From positions 1 through 64,000 of the forward strand of contig JAUIBK010000020.1 in the NCBI GenBank assembly GCA_030428205.1: DNA of 64,000 bases. The letters run 5' to 3'. Origin of the DNA: a bacterium (GTDB lineage: Bacteria; Bdellovibrionota_C; UBA2361; RFPC01). A program made the translations under genes and the position numbers. Positions 8,103-16,235 of this stretch are shown here, in pieces (the stretch's first letter is position 1; every line of letters begins with the position of its first letter). The notes under the pieces are model-generated. The model was not told the origin of the DNA. It saw nothing but the letters and a program-made list of their open reading frames with translations, and did not search any database.

Positions 8103-8136
8103 TCTGATTTGTACTCAGTATATATCAATTGTATTT

Positions 8137-8212
8137 GATCGCAGAGACCTACGAAGGAACACAGAGGAGGGAAAGTCTCATTCTCTGTGTTCCTTCGTAC
8201 GCCTCTGTGATC
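8137..8212. repeat. hexamer-phased palindrome R1
   Basis: Left arm 8137-8166 (GATCGCAGAGACCTACGAAGG then AACACAGAG) pairs with right arm 8183-8212 around a 16-nt loop, with few mismatches. The arms are built of roughly 6-nt units (CAGAGG, ACGAAGG, ACACAGAGG). The element is bounded by GATC on both sides. It lies between the polyketide synthase and exporter genes. Confidence 0.7.
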
Positions 8213-8289
8213 AATAGAAAAATAGAGCATAGGAAATGACAGTATTCTATACTGAAAAGCAGAGCCCGAATAACTCAACAGAGATTCAA

Positions 8290-9327
8290 CTAAGCTTCAA
8301 GCAAGAGGAGTTCCAGTGTAAGCCCGGGGCCAATACCCATCATCACAACACTTTCACCACGCTGAGGCTCAACATCTTCAAAGAAAGCCCTGAGTACGTA
8401 GAGAATGGTAGCAGACGAGAGGTTCCCATGATCCCGTAGCACATCATAGGCCCACCGGCACTGTTCGTCACGCAAGGAAAATGTCTCTTGAAGAAAATGG
8501 AGGATTTTTATTCCGCCAGGATGAAAGAGCCAATAATCGATATCTTCTTTCGTTTTTCCATTTCGCTTAAGAAATGATTCTACTACAGATGGAGCTTTTT
8601 CAACGAGCGCACTAGGAAGGGCCCTGTCAAGCCTAAGGTGAAATCCATCATCAAAGATGTCATACCCCATAAGGTGTCTGGAATCAGGAAGAAGGTGTGA
8701 CTCCGTATCAACAAAAGAAAGCGAGCCCTGCTCTGGGGATATGACCGTAGCGGCAGCACCGTCAGCAAAGATGGCTGCTCCAACAAGGTGTGCACCACAG
8801 TGATTTTCAGGTTGAAACACGAGCGAGCACAACTCAACAGACGATACAATATAGGGTTTTCCCAAAGAAGCGAGCCGAGAACCAAGCGAAAGGCCTATCA
8901 CGCCGCCTGCACACCCATGTTGATACATCGGAATGCGTTTCATTGTATTTGGCAACTCCGTCTGAAGAATGGCAGCTGCATCAATGGCTGGAATACTTGG
9001 TACACTACATGAAGTAAAAACAAGACCTCCAATATCAGCTGGATCTTCTCCTGAAGAAGCAATTGCTTCGGAGAGGGTACGCACCAAGAGCTTGGTTGCT
9101 TCACGTTCAAAGACTTCAGCCCGCTGTTTCAAGCCGCTAAGGCCAAGAATGTTGTCATGTGGCAAAGCATAGCGCCTTGTTGAAACACCTGAGTGTGCAC
9201 AAATACGTAAGAATTTTTCTTGAGCGACTCTATCGTGCGCGAGCCACTTTTGGCTTACGTCCTTGACCTCTTCCCTTCCGACGACAAATTCTGGTAGAGA
9301 GGTTGCAACCTGAGATATACAAGGCAT
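8290..9327 (-). CDS. type III polyketide synthase (chalcone/stilbene synthase family)
   Basis: 345 aa from the ATG at 9327; an ATG at 9390 would add 21 basic residues inside the upstream gene and is less likely. The catalytic triad is visible: Cys139 in YQHGCAGGV, His269 in WLFHPGG and Asn302 in DHGNLSSAT. GIGPGLTLE near the C terminus is the usual GFGPG loop. The enzyme condenses malonyl-CoA onto an acyl-CoA starter to give alkylresorcinols, pyrones or similar phenolic lipids; the starter cannot be read from sequence. Start lies 7 nt after the YceI stop, and the flavoprotein is upstream, so the three are an operon. Confidence 0.9.
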   Translation of the reverse strand: MPCISQVATSLPEFVVGREEVKDVSQKWLAHDRVAQEKFLRICAHSGVSTRRYALPHDNILGLSGLKQRAEVFEREATKLLVRTLSEAIASSGEDPADIGGLVFTSCSVPSIPAIDAAAILQTELPNTMKRIPMYQHGCAGGVIGLSLGSRLASLGKPYIVSSVELCSLVFQPENHCGAHLVGAAIFADGAAATVISPEQGSLSFVDTESHLLPDSRHLMGYDIFDDGFHLRLDRALPSALVEKAPSVVESFLKRNGKTKEDIDYWLFHPGGIKILHFLQETFSLRDEQCRWAYDVLRDHGNLSSATILYVLRAFFEDVEPQRGESVVMMGIGPGLTLELLLLEA

Positions 9328-9334
9328 ACGGTCC

Positions 9335-9961
9335 TTATCCTTTTTTCTCCGCCCGATGAGCGAGAGTGGTCTTAAAAAAAACGGTAACAACAGGGTTAAG
9401 GTGCGCTATAAAAATTGATGGGTCTTCAATGCCATACTCTGCCCACCGAAGAGACAAGCTTCCTTCTACGACAAACTCTTCATTTTCACTCTCTTTTATC
9501 AAAAGTGGCAAAACAACTTCTTTGGTTGTTGCCAGTAGGGTGAGTGTTCCTTTGAGCTCATCACGGCACTCCTTATCTCGGCGAACGATAGCAGGAGTGC
9601 ACCCTTTTTGAAGTTTTTCTCCTACAAAAGTTACCGATGGATACTTATCTGAAAACATGACCTCGTTCATTCGTTCATCGCGTGATGAGCTATTCGTATC
9701 AAACTTTGAAACGGGTAGAGAAAGAGAAACTTGTACGCTTGTGGGATCACTTTCCTCCTTCAGGATTGCTTTTCCTGTAACTCCAGAGGTATCTCCATGC
9801 ACCAGGTGCCAGGTCGAATCAACCTCAAAACGGATTGAGGTATTCCTATCATTGAGAGCTTGAGGAAGGTACCACGTCGATAATACTGGCTCAGCAAAAC
9901 ACCATGAGCTCGATAAAAGAGAAAAAAAGACCACCCGTAGGAGTCGATCGAAATATTTCAT
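9335..9961 (-). CDS. YceI-family secreted lipid-binding-like protein
   Basis: 208 aa with a signal peptide (1-23, cleavage near CFA-EP). YceI lipocalin-like marks: TSIRFEVDSTWHLVHGDTSGVTGKA, SVQVSLSLPVSKFDTNSSSRDERM, the MFSDKYPSVTFVGEKL block and the ELKGTLTLLATTKEV block. YceI proteins are periplasmic beta-barrels that bind polyisoprenoids or other amphiphiles. Its ATG overlaps the stop of the flavoprotein by 4 nt and the polyketide synthase follows 7 nt later. This suggests it binds or shuttles the lipid product or precursor across the periplasm. That role is inferred. Confidence 0.85.
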   Translation of the reverse strand: MKYFDRLLRVVFFSLLSSSWCFAEPVLSTWYLPQALNDRNTSIRFEVDSTWHLVHGDTSGVTGKAILKEESDPTSVQVSLSLPVSKFDTNSSSRDERMNEVMFSDKYPSVTFVGEKLQKGCTPAIVRRDKECRDELKGTLTLLATTKEVVLPLLIKESENEEFVVEGSLSLRWAEYGIEDPSIFIAHLNPVVTVFFKTTLAHRAEKKG

Positions 9962-11157
9962 ACTCGTTCCTCATATGTAGGTGAACTGAAGTAGGCTTTG
10001 GTACAACTTCTCACCTTTTCTAATTCAATAAAATCATGATGCTGTGGTTTGGGGAATTTTCCTTTCAGCATATCCATCACCTGAAAAGCCATCTGCGGCG
10101 CACGTCGTATAAGCTGATAAAGCATCCAATCTTGTTTTACATTGAGCGCATAAGACATAGAGGTAAGCTTTCGAATAACAGATGCTCCCACCTCTCGTTC
10201 GTTTATATAGTGTGAGGGAGGTTCCCCATGAGAGATCGCTGAAACAGCTCTAGAAGCAGAGTACAAGGCATGTGCCATTCCCATTCCACTAATAGGATCA
10301 AAACGTTCTATGGCATCACCAATAAAATAGGCCCGGGAGTTACCATGCTGTAGCCGGGCTGAATGAATCTCTGAGGCCGCTAGTGTTTCTGACTCGACAG
10401 TAGTGATAAAACCAGCTTCTTGTAAAATCTCTCGAGCACGACGGATAACTTCTTCCTTTTTCAGAGAGCACGTTTTGTTTTTTTCCAAAAGTAAGCTCAT
10501 ATTGACCGAGCTTTCTCCTAATGGAGTAATAATGTATTGCCCTTCGGTACGATTAAAGATCTGTACTGTGTCTGGAGGACTCTCTCGCCAAGCCCCTTCG
10601 CACCAAAACGCCATTCCAAACCGAGGACCAGCATGGTCTCTTACTGAAAGACCCGGGAACAACTTGGATACACTTCTAGCACCACAGGCAATAATGAGAT
10701 GGTCTGAACTAAGTTTGCCACACTTCTGAGTCTCAATGTATGCTCGAGAGCCTTCAAAGCTCACTTGGTGTACAGCATCATTCATGAGAGTGACATTAGG
10801 AAGCTCCCGCACTCTGTCGTGTACCGTTGTATCAAGTACAATACGAGATATTCCATATCCTTGAGGCTGCTCTAGAGGAGACCTCGTTAACTCAATAGGT
10901 GATTTTCGAGAAGAGAACTGCAGGGTATATCCGTAAAAGGGATAAGCATGGTTGCTAATCTCTCCCTCCCATAGACCCATAGATTTCAGGTAAGAAACTC
11001 CCAGGGAGGAGAGCCCTTCGCCACAGGCCTTTTTCCTTGGAAATTGTTGAGGATCAATCAAAGAAACTCTTTTGCCTGCTTTCCCAAGAAGAAATGCTGC
11101 CACTACCCCTGAAAGGGACCCACCTATAATAGAAACCTCGTTATAATCGTTGGACAT
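9958..11157 (-). CDS. FAD-dependent oxidoreductase, geranylgeranyl-reductase-like
   Basis: 399 aa from the ATG at 11157; an in-frame ATG at 11184 would add nine residues. The N-terminal Rossmann motif is VSIIGGSLSGVVAAFLL, followed by the FPRKKACGEGL motif characteristic of the geranylgeranyl reductase/halogenase-like flavoprotein group, and the second FAD motif YFIGDAIERFDPISGMGM. Such enzymes reduce isoprenoid double bonds or oxidise/hydroxylate phenolic lipids. Flavoproteins of this kind often accompany bacterial type III polyketide synthases. It is the first gene of the unit, overlapping yceI by 4 nt. Exact reaction unknown. Confidence 0.82.
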   Translation of the reverse strand: MSNDYNEVSIIGGSLSGVVAAFLLGKAGKRVSLIDPQQFPRKKACGEGLSSLGVSYLKSMGLWEGEISNHAYPFYGYTLQFSSRKSPIELTRSPLEQPQGYGISRIVLDTTVHDRVRELPNVTLMNDAVHQVSFEGSRAYIETQKCGKLSSDHLIIACGARSVSKLFPGLSVRDHAGPRFGMAFWCEGAWRESPPDTVQIFNRTEGQYIITPLGESSVNMSLLLEKNKTCSLKKEEVIRRAREILQEAGFITTVESETLAASEIHSARLQHGNSRAYFIGDAIERFDPISGMGMAHALYSASRAVSAISHGEPPSHYINEREVGASVIRKLTSMSYALNVKQDWMLYQLIRRAPQMAFQVMDMLKGKFPKPQHHDFIELEKVRSCTKAYFSSPTYEERV

Positions 11158-11287
11158 TCCTGAAATATGCTCACCGAAAGACATTACTGTTGACTCTATT
11201 ATGACTCAATGAAGACCGATTTATTCAGGGATCAATGTACTATGGTCCTATTTATCTATTTATTGAAAGGAGTTACACTCAAAGCAT

Positions 11288-11830
11288 ATGACACTCCTCC
11301 AGCCTGATGACAATGTCTCCTCGCTCTCAAAAAACGAGAAAGCGAGTATCATTGCTATTCTTTCACTAGCTGGCGTCTTAACAATTATTGATGTCGTCGA
11401 AGATTGGATAGATGGCGCCCCACTATCTCATATCATTCCAGAGGTTCTTGTCATCTTTGGAGTAGTTGGTATTGCTCTTTATATTTTTCGTGGCGTCCTC
11501 CACCATCGCAAAGGAGTAATTGAACAAGCAAAAAATGAGGTTCAGTCCGTCAAAAAAGAAGCTACACAGTGGCGCGCAAAGGCAGACTCCTTAAGAAGCG
11601 GAATTACAGATGCAATATCCAATCAGCTGATTGAATGGGGGCTTACTCCAGCTGAACAGGAAGTGAGCTTCTTACTCCTTAAGGGGCTAACTATCCAAGA
11701 GATTTCGGAGATCAGGCAAACCTCTGAAAGAACCATCCGCCAACAAGCCTCAGTAATCTATAAAAAGAGTGGACTTACGGGTCGCGCCCAACTCTCTGCG
11801 TTTTTCCTCGAAGATTTATTTGATCGGTAG
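11288..11830 (+). CDS. membrane-anchored LuxR-type (GerE HTH) regulator
   Basis: 180 aa. Two TM segments (about 20-38 and 48-68) are followed by a coiled-coil linker (75-105) and a C-terminal LuxR/GerE helix-turn-helix (about 118-178: LTPAEQEVSFLLLKGLTIQEISEI, ERTIRQQASVIYKKSGLTGRAQL). No receiver or ligand-binding domain is present, so sensing would be by the membrane part or a partner. A strong RBS AAGGAG lies 10-15 nt upstream. It is divergent from the polyketide cluster with 130 bp between starts, so it is a candidate regulator of that cluster. The regulation is inferred from position only. Confidence 0.75.
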   Translation: MTLLQPDDNVSSLSKNEKASIIAILSLAGVLTIIDVVEDWIDGAPLSHIIPEVLVIFGVVGIALYIFRGVLHHRKGVIEQAKNEVQSVKKEATQWRAKADSLRSGITDAISNQLIEWGLTPAEQEVSFLLLKGLTIQEISEIRQTSERTIRQQASVIYKKSGLTGRAQLSAFFLEDLFDR

Positions 11831-11987
11831 ATATACGAAATCAGAGTGTAAATTATTTTTGGTATCAGCTTCCGCCTCAATCTTAAACCCCACAAAAAAA
11901 AGCCGACACCCTCACCCCTATTACGAGACGAAGGTACCGGCCTTCATGCCCAAGACAAAAAGTCTTGGCAACCTTGAACTTTCGTTA

Positions 11988-12296
11988 CTAGCTGCTCAAG
12001 AAGAACGCAATAACGAAGGAAAGAATCACAAGTGATTCAATAAGAGCAAGTCCAAGAATCATTGGAGTAAAAACCTTTCCGCTTACAGAAGGGTTTCTTC
12101 CAATTGAATCAAGTGCAGCTGAAACAGCACGACCTTGAGCGAGTGTTCCGCCAAGAGCAGCTACTCCAATCGCAAGTCCGGCTCCGATAGCTGAAAGGTT
12201 TGATGTTCCAGCAGCAGCGCCTTCTGCAAGAGCTGAATCAGCTCCAACAAGAAGAGCTAGGAGGCAAAAACCAGCTAGGTATACGAAGTTTCTCAT
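11988..12296 (-). CDS. atpE: ATP synthase F0 subunit c
   Basis: 102 aa. The N terminus (1-24, ending ADSALAEG) looks like a signal peptide or extra segment before the two-helix hairpin. Helix 1 is glycine-rich (AIGAGLAIGVAALGG), the polar loop is GRNPS, and helix 2 carries the ion-binding carboxylate Glu87 in LALIESLV. Gln54 and Ser88 are also present, part of the Na+ signature, but the Thr and Tyr that follow in Na+ rings are Leu here, so H+ versus Na+ is undecided. Of two ATGs, 12296 is preferred because AGAGG lies 7-8 nt before it but almost abuts the ATG at 12302. Confidence 0.92.
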   Translation of the reverse strand: MRNFVYLAGFCLLALLVGADSALAEGAAAGTSNLSAIGAGLAIGVAALGGTLAQGRAVSAALDSIGRNPSVSGKVFTPMILGLALIESLVILSFVIAFFLSS

Positions 12297-12322
12297 CGTC
12301 ATTCCTCTAAGTATTAGTCAGG

Positions 12323-13099
12323 TTAGTGGTCCTCTTCATGCTGTGTAGCAAGGAGAAGGTAGACCATAGTTAAAGTTGTAAAAACAAATGCTTGCATAAA
12401 CGAAACAAAGGTTCCGAGTACGTAGAAAATGGAAGCAACAAATGTAGGGAAGTCTTGTCCAAAAGAGAGAAGCTTCGTGAATTCAGCAAGCACAATGTGG
12501 TCAGCAGAGATGTTCCAATAGAGACGCAGATTGAGCGTAAGCACTCTCATCGAAATACTGAGCATCTCGAGGGCAAACATAAAGAGCCCCAAAAAGATCC
12601 AAGCACCTTTGTAAAGTGGTCCCATAAAGTGCATCAGGTAATGCTTGAGCCCTTGAGACTTAACACCTTGCACATTGAAATAGATAAAAACGACAAGCGC
12701 CATCCCAACATTTAACCACACTGTTGCTGTTGCCGCTGGCATTCCTGGGACAAGCCCTAAGAGATTGAGACCAAAGATGAAAAAGAAAATTGATGCTGTA
12801 AATGGAACAAAGCGGCGCCCCTCTTTTCCTAGAAGCGAGTCGTGGTAATTCACAAACGCTTCCATCAAAAAGTCACACCAACCAAAGAGGTTGATTTTCT
12901 TGCTTGGAATAATGGCAGCTTGAGTCCCCTGCTCTGTTCGAAGACGCGCGGTAAGAACCGAACCGAGTAAAATAAGTCCGAGACCGATCGCTAAAGCAGT
13001 AGATACCTTCTGAATATCTGTGTTGTGAGCGATGTGAAGACCATTTTCTACCTGAGGAAGAACGTGGTCGAGATATGTATAATGGGCTCCGCCAGCCAT
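12323..13099 (-). CDS. atpB: ATP synthase F0 subunit a
   Basis: 258 aa polytopic protein forming the stator half-channels for ions. The essential Arg is in helix 5: MRVLTLNLRLYWNI, where most family members have SLRLFGN; the Tyr-Trp following is an unusual variant. The C-terminal helix QAFVFTTLTMVYLLLAT is typical. atpE starts 27 nt downstream, so both are in one unit. No F1 genes are in the window, so the F0 genes are separated from the F1 operon, as in several bacterial groups. Confidence 0.92.
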   Translation of the reverse strand: MAGGAHYTYLDHVLPQVENGLHIAHNTDIQKVSTALAIGLGLILLGSVLTARLRTEQGTQAAIIPSKKINLFGWCDFLMEAFVNYHDSLLGKEGRRFVPFTASIFFFIFGLNLLGLVPGMPAATATVWLNVGMALVVFIYFNVQGVKSQGLKHYLMHFMGPLYKGAWIFLGLFMFALEMLSISMRVLTLNLRLYWNISADHIVLAEFTKLLSFGQDFPTFVASIFYVLGTFVSFMQAFVFTTLTMVYLLLATQHEEDH

Positions 13100-13357
13100 A
13101 ACATCCTAATCTAACGCTAGTCCCACTTTCCCCGAAAGAACTTAGTCTTATAATGTTGAGCAGTTACGAAACTACCCTCAAAAAGCGGGTTAGACCTTTA
13201 CGATAGTAAACGGAGCTTTTGTATCCGATCCGTGGCCAGAATGCAAATAAGAAAAAGGGGCACTGCCTAGCATAAGACCCTTAAATTAATGGAATTTTCT
13301 TGGGCTAAGAAGATATTCCAGTTCAAATGGCATCAAACAGCGAAATTCCTCCCCTCT

Positions 13358-13726
13358 TTAGTGATCCTGCCCCTGAAAGGCTGCTGATAAAGGGGCTGTC
13401 ACCAACACCCCAAGCCCGACTACAAATCCCAGGACAAGTTGGCTATGCATGAGATAGAGCCCATACAACACCAGCAGAACTATGGGTAATTTCAGAGGGA
13501 TAAGAACAAAGGCAAGTAGGTTCTTCTGTGTTTCACTTACAAGACTTCTCACGACACTATAGAACAACCACAAAGTTAGTTTTGCGTATACAACACCAAG
13601 TGCCGCCCCAAGGCCTAAAAAAAGATCTCCAGAAGAAAAAAATGAAACTATAAGGAGAAAAAGAATAACAAAAACACCATGCAACAGAAGTGCATGTTCA
13701 ATGTTCTTTTTATACTCGATCTCCAT
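13358..13726 (-). CDS. AtpI-like small membrane protein
   Basis: 122 aa with four TM segments (about 14-32, 35-55, 70-88, 92-110). Size, topology and position upstream of atpB fit ATP synthase subunit I/AtpI-like assembly factors, which are weakly conserved in sequence. A 258-bp gap separates it from atpB, more than usual. It is divergent from dnaA; the 414-bp space between holds promoters for both. Call rests mostly on context. Confidence 0.6.
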   Translation of the reverse strand: MEIEYKKNIEHALLLHGVFVILFLLIVSFFSSGDLFLGLGAALGVVYAKLTLWLFYSVVRSLVSETQKNLLAFVLIPLKLPIVLLVLYGLYLMHSQLVLGFVVGLGVLVTAPLSAAFQGQDH

Positions 13727-14140
13727 AGTGTGATTTATCCGATAAATTACGAGGCAAAATAGCGGTTTTGTATTTCCATTTTTTTACTTTTTGTCACAAA
13801 ATTTTTCGACAAAAGATCATTTTTTACTTTAGGTAATTTATAGTAAGAAATTTTTTATAAGCAAAAAAGTTCTGATATTACTTGGTATACAACGCATTGT
13901 AAGTTTTTTGTCAGAATTCGCTTGTAATAAAAACCGCGCGCAATATACATTCTCTCTCCGCTGGACGGGAAAAGTCTTACGTTCAAAAACGTAGCCTCTC
14001 TTTTTGTTAAGAAAGAAGGTTTCCGACTTTTTTCTCTGATAGCTTCTTTCTTTTCATTACTACATGTTAGCAGTAGTAATTTAAAAATAGAAAAACAGCA
14101 TTCTGTTTTTCTTTGCAGGGCTATTATCTTTAACAACCTT
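13727..14140. promoter_or_regulatory. atpI-dnaA divergent intergenic region with nested hairpins
   Basis: AT-rich stretch at 13770-13870, then dnaA-proximal structure: GAAAGAAG (14011-14018) pairs with CTTCTTTC (14043-14050); ATTACTAC (14056-14063) with GTAGTAAT (14073-14080); and AGAAAAACAG (14089-14098) with CTGTTTTTCT (14103-14112). The last is a perfect 10-bp stem ending 28 nt before the dnaA ATG. No good DnaA box is visible here. The leader may fold in the dnaA mRNA; this is inferred. Confidence 0.4.
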
Positions 14141-15607
14141 ATGGAAGACTCTACGGCACAAGGATCTCCTTCTCGACCAAATCAAGGAACACAACAGGGA
14201 GCGCCTTCTGTAGATGAAAGAGTTTCTTCGGCTCGTCCTCAAAACACCTTTTGGGAGGTCGGCCTCGAAGAGCTCAAAGATCAACTCGATCCTCATATCT
14301 ATTCTGCATACATCAAGCCCCTAAAACTTTCTTCTTTGAGCGATGACCAGTCTGAACTCCATGTCGTTGCCCCCTCAAAGCTCATTTGCTCTCAGGTTGA
14401 CACACAGCTCCGCTCTCAAGTTCAATCAGCTTTTTCTTCCTCAACAGGTAATAAAGATTTACACGTTCGCTTTTCGGTTGATTCCACTCCTTCAACAGGC
14501 AGCGTTTCTGAAGACGGCCGCTCCCCATACATCGTGGTCAAAAAATTACGGCCAAAAAGCTCAACCCACAGCACAGCGGCTCAAACCAACAATCTCAACC
14601 CGAGATATACTTTTTCGAGCTATGTTGTTGGTAACAACAATCAGTTTTGTCACGCTGCGTGTAATCATGTCGCTGAAGAGCCGGGGGGGGCGTATAACCC
14701 TCTCTTTATTTACGGTGGGGTGGGACTTGGTAAGACTCACCTTTTACACGCTATTGGAAATGCCGTTCTTAAGCACAACCCAAAAGCACGCGTGCTCTAC
14801 ATGTCCTCTGAGACATTTACAAACGAACTCATCATGGCCCTCCGTTTTGCCAAGATGGACGAGTTCAAGAATAAACTTCGTAATATAGAAGTTCTTTTGA
14901 TTGATGATATTCAATTCATGTGCGGGAAAGAGCGCACGCAAGAAGAGTTCTTTCACACGTTTAACGCGCTGTATAATGCAAAGCACCAGATTGTTATCAC
15001 CTCTGATAAACTTCCCCAAGAGATCCCAGGTATTGAAGAGCGTCTCCAAACACGTTTCTCATGGGGGCTCACTGCTGATATTCAAGCACCCGATTTTGAA
15101 ACCCGAGTTGCTATCTTAAATCGCAAAGCAGCTCTTGATGGTTTTGTTATTGAAAAAGAGGTCAGTCATTTTATTGCTGAGAAGGTTTCATCAAACGTTC
15201 GAGAGCTCGAAGGTGCACTCACGAGATTACACGCGTTAAGTAGCTTACAAAACGTTCCTATTACACTCGATCTCACAAAGACAGCGCTCAAGCCTCTTTT
15301 TAAACCGAAGAAAATTCACGTTACTGTTGAAGACATTCGAGCGGTTGTAGCTGAGCACTTCAGTATTACCGTTTCAGAGATGATCTCAAAACGACGGACC
15401 AAAAATCTCTCCTTTCCGCGGCACATAGCGATGTTTCTCTGCCGAAAACATACAACAGCTTCCTACCCTGAAATAGGAGGCCATTTTGGTGGACGTGATC
15501 ACTCCAGTGTCATTCACGCTGCAAATGTTGTTGCCGCAAAGCTAAAGGAACTTCCTGAGGTACGTAATCATATAGATGAAATCGAACAGAAACTGTTCGA
15601 TCGCTAA
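14141..15607 (+). CDS. dnaA: chromosomal replication initiator DnaA
   Basis: 488 aa. A 35-residue polar leader (Gln/Pro/Ser-rich) precedes domain I (WEVGLEELKDQLDPHIYSAYIKPL). After a linker, the AAA+ domain III begins at RYTFSSYVVGNNN with Walker A GGVGLGKT (192-199), Walker B VLLIDDIQF and the arginine-finger region. Domain IV has the DnaA signature near the end (YPEIGGHFGGRDHSSVIHA). The leader and linker make it a little longer than E. coli DnaA (467 aa). It binds DnaA boxes and opens oriC, here in the spacer immediately downstream. Confidence 0.98.
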   Translation: MEDSTAQGSPSRPNQGTQQGAPSVDERVSSARPQNTFWEVGLEELKDQLDPHIYSAYIKPLKLSSLSDDQSELHVVAPSKLICSQVDTQLRSQVQSAFSSSTGNKDLHVRFSVDSTPSTGSVSEDGRSPYIVVKKLRPKSSTHSTAAQTNNLNPRYTFSSYVVGNNNQFCHAACNHVAEEPGGAYNPLFIYGGVGLGKTHLLHAIGNAVLKHNPKARVLYMSSETFTNELIMALRFAKMDEFKNKLRNIEVLLIDDIQFMCGKERTQEEFFHTFNALYNAKHQIVITSDKLPQEIPGIEERLQTRFSWGLTADIQAPDFETRVAILNRKAALDGFVIEKEVSHFIAEKVSSNVRELEGALTRLHALSSLQNVPITLDLTKTALKPLFKPKKIHVTVEDIRAVVAEHFSITVSEMISKRRTKNLSFPRHIAMFLCRKHTTASYPEIGGHFGGRDHSSVIHAANVVAAKLKELPEVRNHIDEIEQKLFDR

Positions 15608-15696
15608 TGGTCGACACTCGTTGTCGACAACTGTACACAGGCATTTTGAGTACTGTGCACAAAGATGTGCATAACTACCTTTGAATACTCGTCTTT

Positions 15697-15705
15697 TGTG
15701 GATAA
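15697..15705 (-). promoter_or_regulatory. perfect DnaA box TTATCCACA
   Basis: TGTGGATAA on + is the exact reverse complement of the consensus TTATCCACA. One-mismatch partners lie at 15666-15674 (TTATGCACA on minus) and 15750-15758 (ATATCCACA on minus), all in the same orientation. Confidence 0.85.
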
Positions 15706-15925
15706 GAGGGGTAGATGCCTGACAATACTATTAAAAATCCGGTAAAAGTTGTGGATATCCTCTTGTTAGTCGTTGGTAAACAGCTCGCTCAAAAAGATAA
15801 TTTGCTCATTTCCACCGCCACTTCACAGTTCTTAACGAAATTCTTGCTTGTTGCTCACACAAAGAATCAAAAAGAAGGTGAGCAATTTTAGGGAAGTTAA
15901 GTCGGTTATCACGATATCAACAGTC

Positions 15926-15944
15926 ACTACTACTACTACTACTA
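15926..15944 (+). promoter_or_regulatory. DnaA-trio element, six perfect repeats
   Basis: ACTACTACTACTACTACTA at 15926-15944 gives six consecutive CTA units, i.e. 3'-GAT-5' repeats on the lower strand, which is the DnaA-trio that holds DnaA on single-stranded DNA. It is flanked by degenerate DnaA boxes on the left (ending 3 nt before) and by AAAATAAAAATAAAG on the right. Confidence 0.75.
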
Positions 15945-16235
15945 AAATAAAAATAAAGAAGTGTGTGTAAGTTTGAATTGTGGAGAAAGAGTAATGACCA
16001 CCTTGGTAATCGAAAGAAGTATTAGAAGTTTGTCCGATCTACGCTATTGGATTTAAAACAACGCACAACGAACCTGGTCCAAGATGAAGACAAAGATCAG
16101 GGTCAACAGCTTTGGTCCGCTTTTTTTGGGAATCGTGCATGAGAGGGGGAGATAAATATAGAATTTCAATCCCTGTTTGTTATATAGTTTTCTCTGTTTT
16201 CAACGTTTCTCTTTTCATTTACGTATCGTACATCC

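Larger units (their letters stand above)
15608..16235 (+). other. candidate oriC between dnaA and dnaN
   Basis: 628 bp without a gene. It contains DnaA boxes TGTGCATAA (15666-15674), TGTGGATAA (15697-15705, perfect) and TGTGGATAT (15750-15758), then two tandem degenerate boxes TTATCACGA (15906-15914) and ATATCAACA (15914-15922). A DnaA-trio follows at 15926-15944 and an A-rich run after it. The order box, box, trio, AT-rich element towards dnaN is the same as in the B. subtilis basal unwinding system. A GTCGACA/TGTCGAC hairpin lies at 15610-15628 just after dnaA. Confidence 0.8.
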
